Source of the DNA: CAZQSL01 sp964595945
GTDB taxonomy: Bacteria > UBP15 > UBA6099 > JAJRTR01
Assembly: GCA_964595945.1 (NCBI GenBank)
Contig: CAZQSL010000058.1
Location: 1 to 21,928 of the forward strand
DNA: 21,928 nucleotides
Direction: 5' to 3'
Part shown: one piece after another, positions 1-6,893 of the stretch
How the letters are laid out: the number at the start of each line of letters is the position of its first letter
Position numbering within the stretch: the stretch's first letter is position 1
Notes under the pieces: model-generated
Databases searched by the model: none
What the model saw: the letters and a program-made list of their open reading frames with translations, nothing else
Told to the model about the DNA's origin: nothing
Made by a program: the position numbers and the translations under genes

Positions 1-2420
1 TCCCAGTTGAGCGAGACGAGCTGGTCACCCTCGATTACCGGGTCGGTGCTGCCTGACACCCAGTATGGGGTCGGCAATTCGGGGTTATCGTCCGAAGCTT
101 TTTTGGTGAATGTCGATGCCGAGCCGTAAGCCTTGTCACCGTTTTCGTTGATGGCGACGACATCCCAGGAGTAGCTTTCATCATTGACGAGCGTTATGCC
201 GTTGTATGGTGTCGAATTGGAGTTGACTATCTGCAGCATCATCACGGCCGAGTCTTCATTTCGCACCGTGACGATGTACGATGTGGCGCAGGCATCTTTT
301 TCCCACATCAGGGGGGGGGTGGAAAGGAATACAACTGCGCCGTTGGCCGGAGTGACCGGAGTGGGTACAGTCGTGAGGGAGCATTCAGGATCAATGATAC
401 CTTCCCCGTCATAGGTGAATGTGAACGGTGTGGAGGCGTCGATTTCGACGCCTGTAGACTTGTAGCCCGTGACAGTCCATGTATAGGTCTTGTCGGGCTC
501 GAGCGTCTGGCCGGTGTAGTTGACATTGAAAAATGCGGGAGCAGTCGATGCGCCTTCGCCATCGATGTTGGCGGTGAACGCCACGATCGGCGCGCCGTAG
601 TCATTGGTGGTCATGACGGTGAGGATGTAGTAGTCCATGCTGCCCGAACCGTTGAATATGAATGTGGGTTCGGATGTTATGGCAACGCCATTGGCAGGGC
701 TGATGAGAGTCGGGGGCTGCAAGTTGCCACACTCGTCATCGGAAAGTCCCGTCGGCACGGTCGTGCAGACAATGTTGGACATCGTGACGGACTGGCTTGT
801 GTTGCTACTCGTGCCCGCTATGGCGTAACATGCCTTGGTGCCGTGAGGCACGGAATACTCGGTACTCGTCGTATAGGGGCTGGTAATGGATTCCTTGATC
901 GCCGAGCACGATGTGGAACTGCAGCTATAGATGGTGTAGCCGGATGCGCTGGTGACAGGACTCCACGACAGCATGACCTTGCCCATCGAGCCGCATCTTG
1001 CCGACGAACCGACCGTGAAGCTCTCGGGAGCGGGAAGCGGCACTCTGTTGTCGACGACGACTACGTAGGGAGTGAAGTGGCTGACGGCGCACGTGACGCC
1101 ATTATTGTTGCCGAGTTCGGAAATTGGACCGTAGGTCTGTTTGTCGAAAAACTCCCATGCGCCAAGCGTCGTGTTGCATGTCGCGCATTTGAGTTTCGTC
1201 TGCTCGGTAGCTGTGAGACTCTGGCTTGCGAGGGAAAACGCGATGTTGTAGTTGGACGGCAGCTCGGGGTCCTTGGGGCTTGTGGAAAGTTGGAACTCAT
1301 AGGCCGTGTCGCTCAGCACTGTCACTTCGTTGTCTGTGCCGAGGCATGATGCGAGGGATGTTGAGGCCAGTCCGCCTGTCGCGATTTTCACGGGGGCTTT
1401 CGGGATGTAGTTTGAATCAAATGGAGTGGAACTGAAAACGGCGGCTCCGCCATCGCGGCTCTTGGTGAGTCCCGGCTCTGTAGAGACCTGAGGGTCATCG
1501 GCCTTGTTGCCGCCGCGCGACATGACAGCGATGAGGCCGACTGCGAGCGCCCCGAGCACGAAGGGACTGATTTTCGTCTTTCCCTTGAGTTTTTTGGATT
1601 TGGCTTGGTTATCGCTGGTTGCGGGCGAATAGACGAGGCGTGCCTTGTCGCCGACGCTTACCGGCGCTCCGGTCTTGGCTTCGGTGATCTTGCCGATGGA
1701 GTGGGCAAGGCCTGTCTCCGTGATCTCGATGGTCGCCACCTGCACGCCGTTCTTGATGATAGCGATTTCGGAGCCTTTGCGGATGCTGTCTTTCTGTGAG
1801 AGATTGAGGAACACTTCGTCGCCCTTGACGAGCGTGACGACGCCGGTCGCCGAAAGGTTCTGGAAAACTGTGCTGATGGCGTTGCGTATGCCGTTTCTGA
1901 CCGCGAGTTCGGCGAGGTCTTCGAGCGAACCCGAGAATCCGAGACGCGAGCTTCTGCCGGTGACGACCGCCTCGCTCAGCAGTGAGCCGTCCTTGACGCT
2001 GTAGAGCGAAACGCCGACCTGTACGGCGGCCTGTTCGGTGCCGTCGAATTCGAGGTCGGATATGAAGCCCACGAGCACGGCGTCAGCGTCGATCGAGGTG
2101 CCGACCGACATCGCGACGTCGGGATTGGGTTCTTCATCCCCGAGGGACTCTTCGACACTGCTCTGGGAGAGCAGGTCTATGTCCTGGATGTTCGACGCCT
2201 CTGCGAGCAGCATCGACATTCCATGATCTCTCTGGAGTAGTTCGTATCTGGTCAGATTTTCGATGCCGACGGCTGCGACTTTCATGCCGGTAAAGGCTGT
2301 TTCTTTCGCTTCCGTTTTCACGGGCGTGCCGAAGTACGCAAGTGTCAGGATCATCGAAAATAAGAGAAATGACGCAGTCCAGCGCATGGCTCTCACTTCA
2401 TAAAGACGGCGGCTGAACAT
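1..2420 (-). CDS. Exported CsgG/FlgO-like protein with FlgT-C-like domain and FN3-like repeats (C-terminus beyond window)
   Basis: One minus-strand frame is open from an ATG at 2418-2420 to the window edge, at least 806 codons with no stop. AGGAGG lies six bases before the ATG, which fixes the start. Residues 13-30 are a hydrophobic signal-like segment after RR and R residues. Residues 43-187 resemble the CsgG/FlgO fold: a KVAAVGIENL strand, a DADAVLVGFISDL strand and a final helix. Residues 190-264 resemble the FlgT C-terminal beta domain (GVVTLVKGDEVFLNL, then a VSVGDKARLVY end). A lysine-rich stretch and a second hydrophobic segment follow (285-302). A beta-rich region to about 458 carries C412-A-T-C415 and ends in VSHFTPYVVVV. 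FN3-like repeats then cover about 460-550, 566-673 and 683-774, and a fourth begins at the edge. The gene lies 70 bp downstream of recO on the same strand. The specific role is unknown; an envelope or cell-surface function is inferred. Confidence 0.8.
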   Translation of the reverse strand, partial: MFSRRLYEVRAMRWTASFLLFSMILTLAYFGTPVKTEAKETAFTGMKVAAVGIENLTRYELLQRDHGMSMLLAEASNIQDIDLLSQSSVEESLGDEEPNPDVAMSVGTSIDADAVLVGFISDLEFDGTEQAAVQVGVSLYSVKDGSLLSEAVVTGRSSRLGFSGSLEDLAELAVRNGIRNAISTVFQNLSATGVVTLVKGDEVFLNLSQKDSIRKGSEIAIIKNGVQVATIEITETGLAHSIGKITEAKTGAPVSVGDKARLVYSPATSDNQAKSKKLKGKTKISPFVLGALAVGLIAVMSRGGNKADDPQVSTEPGLTKSRDGGAAVFSSTPFDSNYIPKAPVKIATGGLASTSLASCLGTDNEVTVLSDTAYEFQLSTSPKDPELPSNYNIAFSLASQSLTATEQTKLKCATCNTTLGAWEFFDKQTYGPISELGNNNGVTCAVSHFTPYVVVVDNRVPLPAPESFTVGSSARCGSMGKVMLSWSPVTSASGYTIYSCSSTSCSAIKESITSPYTTSTEYSVPHGTKACYAIAGTSSNTSQSVTMSNIVCTTVPTGLSDDECGNLQPPTLISPANGVAITSEPTFIFNGSGSMDYYILTVMTTNDYGAPIVAFTANIDGEGASTAPAFFNVNYTGQTLEPDKTYTWTVTGYKSTGVEIDASTPFTFTYDGEGIIDPECSLTTVPTPVTPANGAVVFLSTPPLMWEKDACATSYIVTVRNEDSAVMMLQIVNSNSTPYNGITLVNDESYSWDVVAINENGDKAYGSASTFTKKASDDNPELPTPYWVSGSTDPVIEGDQLVSLNW

Positions 2421-2490
2421 TTAGATCCTCCTGAAATAGCTGTTTTTGTTTCGAATGCCGGCCAGCAGTTATTCATTGCCGCCAACAATT

Positions 2491-3291
2491 CTACATATTA
2501 TTCGTCCATTCTGCCACATTTTCTTTAAACTGCATACGGCAAAAATCCAGAATCACCGCCCGCCATTTGGCCGTGTCTCCCGGATTAGTCATCTGTCTGG
2601 CCTTTTCGATCTGCTCCGTGAAATGAGCCATCTGACGGTCTTCCATCGGGAGATACCTGCTGACAAGCATCCCGGCAACCCTGTCGATATATCTCGCATA
2701 TCTCATGACAAGCGGCTGGATTTTCTTCAGTTGCGCCGCTCCCATGCCTTTTGCGCATTCCGGACACAATAGCTGGCCTTCGCCTGTGTCCATAAATGTC
2801 ATTCGCCTTTCGAGTGTCTCTCCGCAGCACGAACAGTAGTGCGCATCCGGGGCAATCCCAGTCGCTTTCAGGAATCCCCATTCGAAAAGTGTCATAATTA
2901 TATCATGCCCGCTATAGTAATGTAACAATGCAAATATATTTTTTATGAGACAGTAAATCCCGGCATCCGGCGTGCTGGCGGGCACAAATGCACGGATGTA
3001 TCTCACGCAGTATCCGTATGCAAAAAATGTCGCCGGGCTGCGGGCTATCGCTCCGTAATTCCCGATTTCCTGCCACTCTCTGAGCAGATCGCACGTGCGC
3101 CGCTCGGTAATGAAATAGCGACCCTCGCTCAGCGACAGCGTTGCCCCTCTGAGCGTGCTCGCTGCTTTTTTTGTCCCTTTTACGACTACTTCCGTCTTGC
3201 CCTTTTCGAGCGAAAACAGCGTGAGTTTGACTTCGCTTTCTCCGCAGTCGTAGCGATCGATGGGGATTGCCGTCAGGGTATAATCTGCCAT
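2491..3291 (-). CDS. recO: DNA repair protein RecO
   Basis: RecO anneals single strands and, with RecR, loads RecA onto SSB-coated DNA in the RecF pathway. The 266-residue product has the usual family length. The N-terminal part (about 1-80) is the OB-fold, recognisable by KLTLFSLEKGKTEVVVKGTK. The C-terminal helical part holds the zinc motif C153-x2-C156 and C176-x2-C179. The start is an ATG at 3289-3291 with a GGAAAGA purine run about 9 bases upstream. The gene is followed after 70 bp by the exported FN3-repeat gene on the same strand and preceded by a 254-bp gap containing a terminator and a direct repeat. The assignment rests on the domain pattern and the zinc finger. Confidence 0.9.
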   Translation of the reverse strand: MADYTLTAIPIDRYDCGESEVKLTLFSLEKGKTEVVVKGTKKAASTLRGATLSLSEGRYFITERRTCDLLREWQEIGNYGAIARSPATFFAYGYCVRYIRAFVPASTPDAGIYCLIKNIFALLHYYSGHDIIMTLFEWGFLKATGIAPDAHYCSCCGETLERRMTFMDTGEGQLLCPECAKGMGAAQLKKIQPLVMRYARYIDRVAGMLVSRYLPMEDRQMAHFTEQIEKARQMTNPGDTAKWRAVILDFCRMQFKENVAEWTNNM

Positions 3292-3334
3292 GTCCGCATT
3301 CTTTCCGCATAATCTGGCCCAAGATTAGCTCATG

Positions 3335-3398
3335 CCGTATTGCAAGTTATATGTATCGCGGGATGCGCCTGGGTTTGTCCGTATTGCATGTCATATAC
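3335..3398. repeat. Pair of imperfect 20-bp direct repeats upstream of recO
   Basis: The plus-strand segments 3335-3354 and 3379-3398 match at 16 of 20 positions and share an identical 10-base core, CCGTATTGCA. Their starts are 44 bp apart, close to four helical turns. They lie 44 to 107 bp upstream of the recO start codon. In the minus orientation, the copy nearer recO contains TATAAC, which could serve as a -10 element. This is the only notable structure in the recO upstream region besides the terminator at 3484-3517. Confidence 0.6.
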
Positions 3399-3483
3399 CC
3401 CGGCGGCATGCTTATGAGCAAGCACCTGGGCGCAGAGGGAAAAACACCACGGATTTTGTGCCTGCCCTGATCTTCGATATACG

Positions 3484-3517
3484 AAAAAGCGATTGCCTCG
3501 ATGGTCGGGGCAATCGC
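3484..3517 (-). terminator. Rho-independent terminator of the TPR gene
   Basis: GCGATTGCC at 3489-3497 pairs with GGCAATCGC at 3509-3517. The stem extends inward by one G-T wobble and two G-C pairs, giving about 12 pairs around a 5-base loop. On the minus strand it is followed directly by TTTTT (A tract at 3484-3488). It begins 28 bp after the TPR gene's stop, so it should separate that gene from recO. Confidence 0.9.
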
Positions 3518-3545
3518 CTGTGGTTTCGTGCCATGAGCCTTGTGA

Positions 3546-5069
3546 TTACCTGTATCTGAGTGTGAGCTTCGCCGGTGCGACGACGTATTTGAGGCGGAGC
3601 TCGATAGACTTTTTCCAGGTTGTCGGGGCTGACGCGGTGTCGCCCGAGCCGGTTTTGGTAATGTCGAGATAGAGAGTACCCAAGTTGTTGAGGGCTTCGG
3701 AATTGGTGGGGTCGAGTTGGAGGACACGTTTGTAAGCCATGGCCGCTTCGTCAAGAAGCCCGATGTTTGTGTACATGACACCGAGGTTGTAGTGAATGAC
3801 CGGGTCCATCGAGTTAGCTTCGCGGGCGATTTCCCATTCTTCGATAGCCGCGTGATACATGCCGCGCTGGGCATAGACGATGCCGAGATTCATGCGGGCT
3901 TTATAGTAGCGGTGATTTCTGGCCGTGGATTCTTTCCATGCGTTGATCGCTTCGTCGATCATGCCTTTCTGGGCATAGGCGACACCGAGATTGTTGTAGT
4001 CGTGTTCGTCGCCGCCGGAGATGGCTATTACCTGTTTGAGTTCGCGGATCGCGCCTTCGAAGTCGCCAAGCATGAGGCGTGAGACGCCGATGCTGAAGTG
4101 TGTCGGGACGAAATCGGGATTGAGTGCGCTCGCGCGTTCCCATGCGTCGACGGCGTTCTTTTGATCGCCAGCCTTGCTGTAGATCGAGCCGAGGGCGTAG
4201 AAGGACATGGCGTCGTTGGGTTCGAGTTTGAGAAGTTCACCGAGGTGATAGACGGCTCTGGCGTAGTCGCGGTTGCGGGTATAGGCGATCGAAAGGTTGT
4301 AGCGGACAGTGGTGTTGCCCGGATCGAGTGAAATGGTTTTTTCCCATTCGCTGATCGCGCCGTCGATCATGTTTTTCCTGAGGTAGGCTGCACCCAGGTT
4401 GTAGTGGGCGATGGGGTCGTTGGGGACGATCTGCAGAGCCTGCTGGAGCATCAGGATGGATTTCGCGAGCGGGTCGTTGGACTGATAGGCCTGAATGGTG
4501 ATTTCTGGCGATTCGACCGCGATCGAGGGAATGGTGGTCGCAGTCTGGGGCGCCGGCACGACGGGTTCGGAGGGTGTGGGGACCGCTGGCGCTGTCGAAG
4601 ATGTGGTGCTGGTCTTCGGAGCGGATGCGGTGGCCCTTGCCGTCTTGAGGTTGTTGGCCGCTTCGCCATAGCCGGGATCGATATCGAGACACATTTCCCA
4701 TTCGGTGATGGCCTGGTCGACCTTGCCCTGTTTGTAGAACACGACACCGAGATTGTTGTGCGCATCGACATTGTTGGGGTCGAGCGACACAGCCTTGCGG
4801 TAATAGAACGCGGCGTTTTCGAGATCGCCGAGTTCGTCGTAGACGATACCGATGTTGTTGTGTATCTCGGCACTGTTAGGCTTCAGCGAAAGGGCCTGCT
4901 GAAACGCTTCCAGAGCCATCGAGTAATCACCGGAATTGTAGTACGTAACGCCTTTGTTGTTATGCGCCTTGTAAGTCTCCTCCGCAGCTATCGAGAGATT
5001 GCCGGCGAAGACTATTACAAGAGCTGCCATCACTGTCACTATGCTTAGTCTTGAGAAGGTGCGCAGCAT
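3546..5069 (-). CDS. Exported tetratricopeptide-repeat protein
   Basis: The 507-residue product starts with a Sec-type signal peptide: Arg at 3 and 7, a hydrophobic core at about 9-23, and a possible cleavage site after the SIAA ending at residue 29. Three TPR units follow (about 32-133), each with the pattern NNxGxxYxxxGxxxxAxxxxxxAxxxxP. A Pro/Thr/Ser-rich linker spans about 145-190. A second block of about eight TPRs follows (about 200-475), then a short basic tail. I chose the ATG at 5067-5069 because AAGGAGG lies 11 bases upstream and a signal peptide follows. The frame stays open further upstream, but that part would cover the promoter. TPRs mediate protein-protein contacts, and the export signal places this one outside the cytoplasm. 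The partner is unknown. The gene has its own promoter and terminator, so it is probably monocistronic. Confidence 0.85.
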   Translation of the reverse strand: MLRTFSRLSIVTVMAALVIVFAGNLSIAAEETYKAHNNKGVTYYNSGDYSMALEAFQQALSLKPNSAEIHNNIGIVYDELGDLENAAFYYRKAVSLDPNNVDAHNNLGVVFYKQGKVDQAITEWEMCLDIDPGYGEAANNLKTARATASAPKTSTTSSTAPAVPTPSEPVVPAPQTATTIPSIAVESPEITIQAYQSNDPLAKSILMLQQALQIVPNDPIAHYNLGAAYLRKNMIDGAISEWEKTISLDPGNTTVRYNLSIAYTRNRDYARAVYHLGELLKLEPNDAMSFYALGSIYSKAGDQKNAVDAWERASALNPDFVPTHFSIGVSRLMLGDFEGAIRELKQVIAISGGDEHDYNNLGVAYAQKGMIDEAINAWKESTARNHRYYKARMNLGIVYAQRGMYHAAIEEWEIAREANSMDPVIHYNLGVMYTNIGLLDEAAMAYKRVLQLDPTNSEALNNLGTLYLDITKTGSGDTASAPTTWKKSIELRLKYVVAPAKLTLRYR

Positions 5070-5115
5070 ATATGCCCGGTCCTCCTTGGATTTTGATACC
5101 TTTACGGTTCTCGGG

Positions 5116-5145
5116 ATTATATCATTCCCAGAAAATGATTTACAA
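5116..5145 (-). promoter_or_regulatory. Extended -10 promoter of the TPR gene, with a dyad in the spacer
   Basis: On the minus strand, TGATATAAT (complement of 5116-5124) is a perfect extended -10 element. TTGTAA (complement of 5140-5145) is a fair -35 element at 18-bp spacing. Transcription should start near 5109, giving a leader of about 40 bases that includes the AAGGAGG ribosome-binding site. ATCATT at 5121-5126 and AATGAT at 5134-5139 form a 6-bp inverted repeat that fills the spacer and touches the -10 element, the position expected for a repressor operator. Confidence 0.7.
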
Positions 5146-5401
5146 GCAATGCCTGCGAAAAAATCCTTATTATAGTAAATCATATCCCTTATAATTGCAA
5201 ACATGGGCAAAATCTTTTTTCGCATCTTTCACTATCCCTCATCTTTCCGCACCATAACGCACGCACGACATATCGCGGCGCCATATAATATATATTCCGG
5301 CTTTTCATACATTTTGCGAACTATTGTCAAAAAAACACACATCTCCGGCACATCGGCGCAAATGTCGCAACCGATGTATAAAATATCATTGTTTCTGAAA
5401 G

Positions 5402-5430
5402 TTTACAACCGAAAGATGGTTCTGTAAAAT
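5402..5430 (+). promoter_or_regulatory. Sigma-70-type promoter with almost no leader
   Basis: TTTACA at 5402-5407 and TAAAAT at 5425-5430 each match the consensus at five of six positions, and their spacing is exactly 17 bp. The -10 element ends only nine bases before the ATG at 5440, so transcription would begin within a few bases of the start codon. No Shine-Dalgarno sequence precedes the ATG. Together these suggest a leaderless or near-leaderless transcript. Confidence 0.6.
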
Positions 5431-5439
5431 GAATAACCA

Positions 5440-6423
5440 ATGAAAGAGAAAAAAAGACACCCTCAACCCCCGTTGCGGACGCTGCACCCGACCGCCCGTT
5501 TCATCCTGCCCGCCGCCATCGTCCTCATCATCTTCGCGGCCCACACCGCCGCCAGCGCCGCAAAAACATCAAGCGTCCGATTCGACTTCTACCTCCCCCC
5601 CTCACTCCTTGGCAAAGGCTCCTCCGAAGTCTGGGCACAGATCGAACGCCTCAACTCCATAATCCAGTCCACCAGCGGCCTGCGCATCACCATCCGCCGT
5701 ACCAGCTCGCTCGAAGACGCCATCAACCGCATCGAAAAAGGACAAACCGACCTCACATACGTCCCTCCATACTACTACGCAAAACAGATCACCCTCAACC
5801 CCCGCACCGCCATCGTCCCACTCGCCACCTTCTCCATCAACAATTCCATCGCATCAAAAATCTGCATCTACATGATGCCCGAAAAAATGCAGCCCAACCC
5901 CGACGAACAACTCGACCAACTGTTTTCCACCAAAATCGCTCTCGAAGACGAATCCGCCTGGGTACTCCTCAACCTCATCTTCTACCGCAACAAATACATA
6001 TTCGACCCATCCTACTACTTCGCAAGTTTCCACACCGTCAACAAAGAGTCCGCCGCCTACGCCACATCGCTCGGCGCACTCGACGCATTCGTAGCACCCG
6101 AACGGATCTTGAAGCTTATCTCCACCACTGACCCCCGCCTCACAAGAGCCACACCCGTCTCATGCTCCGAACCCCTCCCCGGCACCATGATCGCCTATCG
6201 CCGCGGCTTGCCGCCTGCCACCGTCGCACAAGTCAAAAAAACACTCCTTGACCTCAACCGCCTCGCCGCACTCGCCGGCGCTTCGTCCTATTTCGACACA
6301 CTCGGGGACGGACACTTCACCACCATCACCGAAAAAGATTATAAGCCCTGGATCAACATCTACAAACTCGCCCGCTCCTACGGCTGGGACAACTCTTACA
6401 AAAAAATCGCAAAAAGCAACTGA
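5440..6423 (+). CDS. Exported PhnD-like (phosphonate-family) solute-binding protein, orphan
   Basis: The 327-residue product has a basic N-terminus, a hydrophobic segment at 21-34 and an Ala-rich cleavage region ending near residue 41. The mature part follows the PhnD/phosphonate-binding plan. An N-lobe has SLEDAINRIEKGQTDLTYVPPYYYA (pieces at 90-114). A PLATFS hinge strand and a KIALEDESAWVLLNL helix start follow, then an ALDAFVAPERIL stretch in place of the usual Ala-Val-x-x-G-x-Asp-Ala region. No permease or ATPase gene adjoins it, so it may be a sensor subunit or may serve a distant transporter. The ligand cannot be read from the sequence. Codon third positions are strongly biased to C, with Glu almost always GAA, unlike the minus-strand neighbours. 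It converges on rplQ. Confidence 0.7.
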   Translation: MKEKKRHPQPPLRTLHPTARFILPAAIVLIIFAAHTAASAAKTSSVRFDFYLPPSLLGKGSSEVWAQIERLNSIIQSTSGLRITIRRTSSLEDAINRIEKGQTDLTYVPPYYYAKQITLNPRTAIVPLATFSINNSIASKICIYMMPEKMQPNPDEQLDQLFSTKIALEDESAWVLLNLIFYRNKYIFDPSYYFASFHTVNKESAAYATSLGALDAFVAPERILKLISTTDPRLTRATPVSCSEPLPGTMIAYRRGLPPATVAQVKKTLLDLNRLAALAGASSYFDTLGDGHFTTITEKDYKPWINIYKLARSYGWDNSYKKIAKSN

Positions 6424-6436
6424 TCCCACCCCAAAC

Positions 6437-6461
6437 GAAAAAGGCGGCCTTAGGGCCGCCT
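6437..6461 (-). terminator. Rho-independent terminator ending the ribosomal superoperon
   Basis: AGGCGGCC at 6442-6449 and GGCCGCCT at 6454-6461 form a perfect 8-bp GC-rich stem with a TTAG loop. On the minus strand the stem is followed by TTTTTCG. It starts 24 bp after the rplQ stop codon. On the plus strand no T tract follows the stem, so it would be at best a weak terminator for the converging solute-binding-protein gene. Confidence 0.92.
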
Positions 6462-6485
6462 CTGTAAGTCTCATGTGAGGTGCTG

Positions 6486-6845
6486 TCAGTCATTTTCCAC
6501 AAAACGCAGCATTGCCATCTCTGCGCCATCGCCCCTGCGTGGCGGGAGCTTGACGATGCTGAGACAACCGCCTGCGCGCTCGCTGTATTTCGGTACGTAT
6601 TCGGCAAAGATCTTTATGAATGCATCCTTGTCGTTGATGATGCGTCGAACCTGTTTTTTTGCGTGCAGGTCATTACCCTTTGCGGTAGTGAGCGTCTTTT
6701 CGGCGAGTCTCATCGTCTCCTTCGCCTTTTGTTCGGTCGTGGTGATGGAACCATGCAGAAATAGCTGGGTCACCTGATTCTTGAGCAGAGCGATCCGCTG
6801 ATCGGTTGGTCTGCCGAGTTTTCTTCCTTTAATTGCATGTCTCAT
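6486..6845 (-). CDS. rplQ: 50S ribosomal protein L17
   Basis: bL17 sits near the peptide exit side of the large subunit. The 119-residue product opens with MRHAIKGRKLGRPTDQRIAL, the family's signature start, and continues with the LFLHGSITTTEQKAKE helix and the AEYVPKYSERAGG segment. Length is normal for the family. It is the last gene of the superoperon, 48 bp after rpoA and directly before the terminator, as in the alpha operon of most bacteria. The start is the ATG at 6843-6845. Confidence 0.97.
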   Translation of the reverse strand: MRHAIKGRKLGRPTDQRIALLKNQVTQLFLHGSITTTEQKAKETMRLAEKTLTTAKGNDLHAKKQVRRIINDKDAFIKIFAEYVPKYSERAGGCLSIVKLPPRRGDGAEMAMLRFVEND

Positions 6846-6893
6846 TATAAATCTCCTGTTACCGGCTGCGCTGTTGCGAGGATAACCGTTGTT

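Larger units (their letters stand above)
5070..5439. other. Divergent intergenic region, 370 bp
   Basis: This AT-rich region separates the minus-strand TPR gene from the plus-strand solute-binding-protein gene. It contains a promoter for each, annotated separately. A second TATAAT on the minus strand (about 5171-5176) has no -35 at normal spacing; the nearest candidate, TTGCAA, is 20 bases away. CATCGG at 5351-5356 and CCGATG at 5371-5376 form a 6-bp inverted repeat of unknown significance. I see no convincing small gene or RNA gene here. Confidence 0.6.

Noticed and set aside
308..1300. Several open frames on both strands (for example minus 308-604 and 1061-1300, plus 843-1349)
   Set aside because: They overlap the long minus-strand frame 1-2420, which has a strong ribosome-binding site and domain homology. 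Their translations are low-complexity and lack ribosome-binding sites.
4404..5048. Plus-strand 214-codon open frame
   Set aside because: It lies wholly antisense to the TPR gene. Its Val/Asp/Gly-rich composition mirrors the repeat codons of that gene.
5070..5225. N-terminal extension of the TPR protein up to 5225
   Set aside because: It would cover the extended -10 promoter and place 52 residues before a good signal peptide. The ATG at 5069 has AAGGAGG.
5351..5376. 6-bp inverted repeat CATCGG/CCGATG as an operator
   Set aside because: The arms are short and the loop is 14 bases. It is upstream of, and does not overlap, the best promoter, and such pairs are expected by chance.
5440..6423. 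Recent horizontal transfer of the solute-binding-protein gene because of its codon bias
   Set aside because: The bias can be explained by strand-specific skew, since this is the only plus-strand gene in the window. Other plus-strand genes would be needed to decide.
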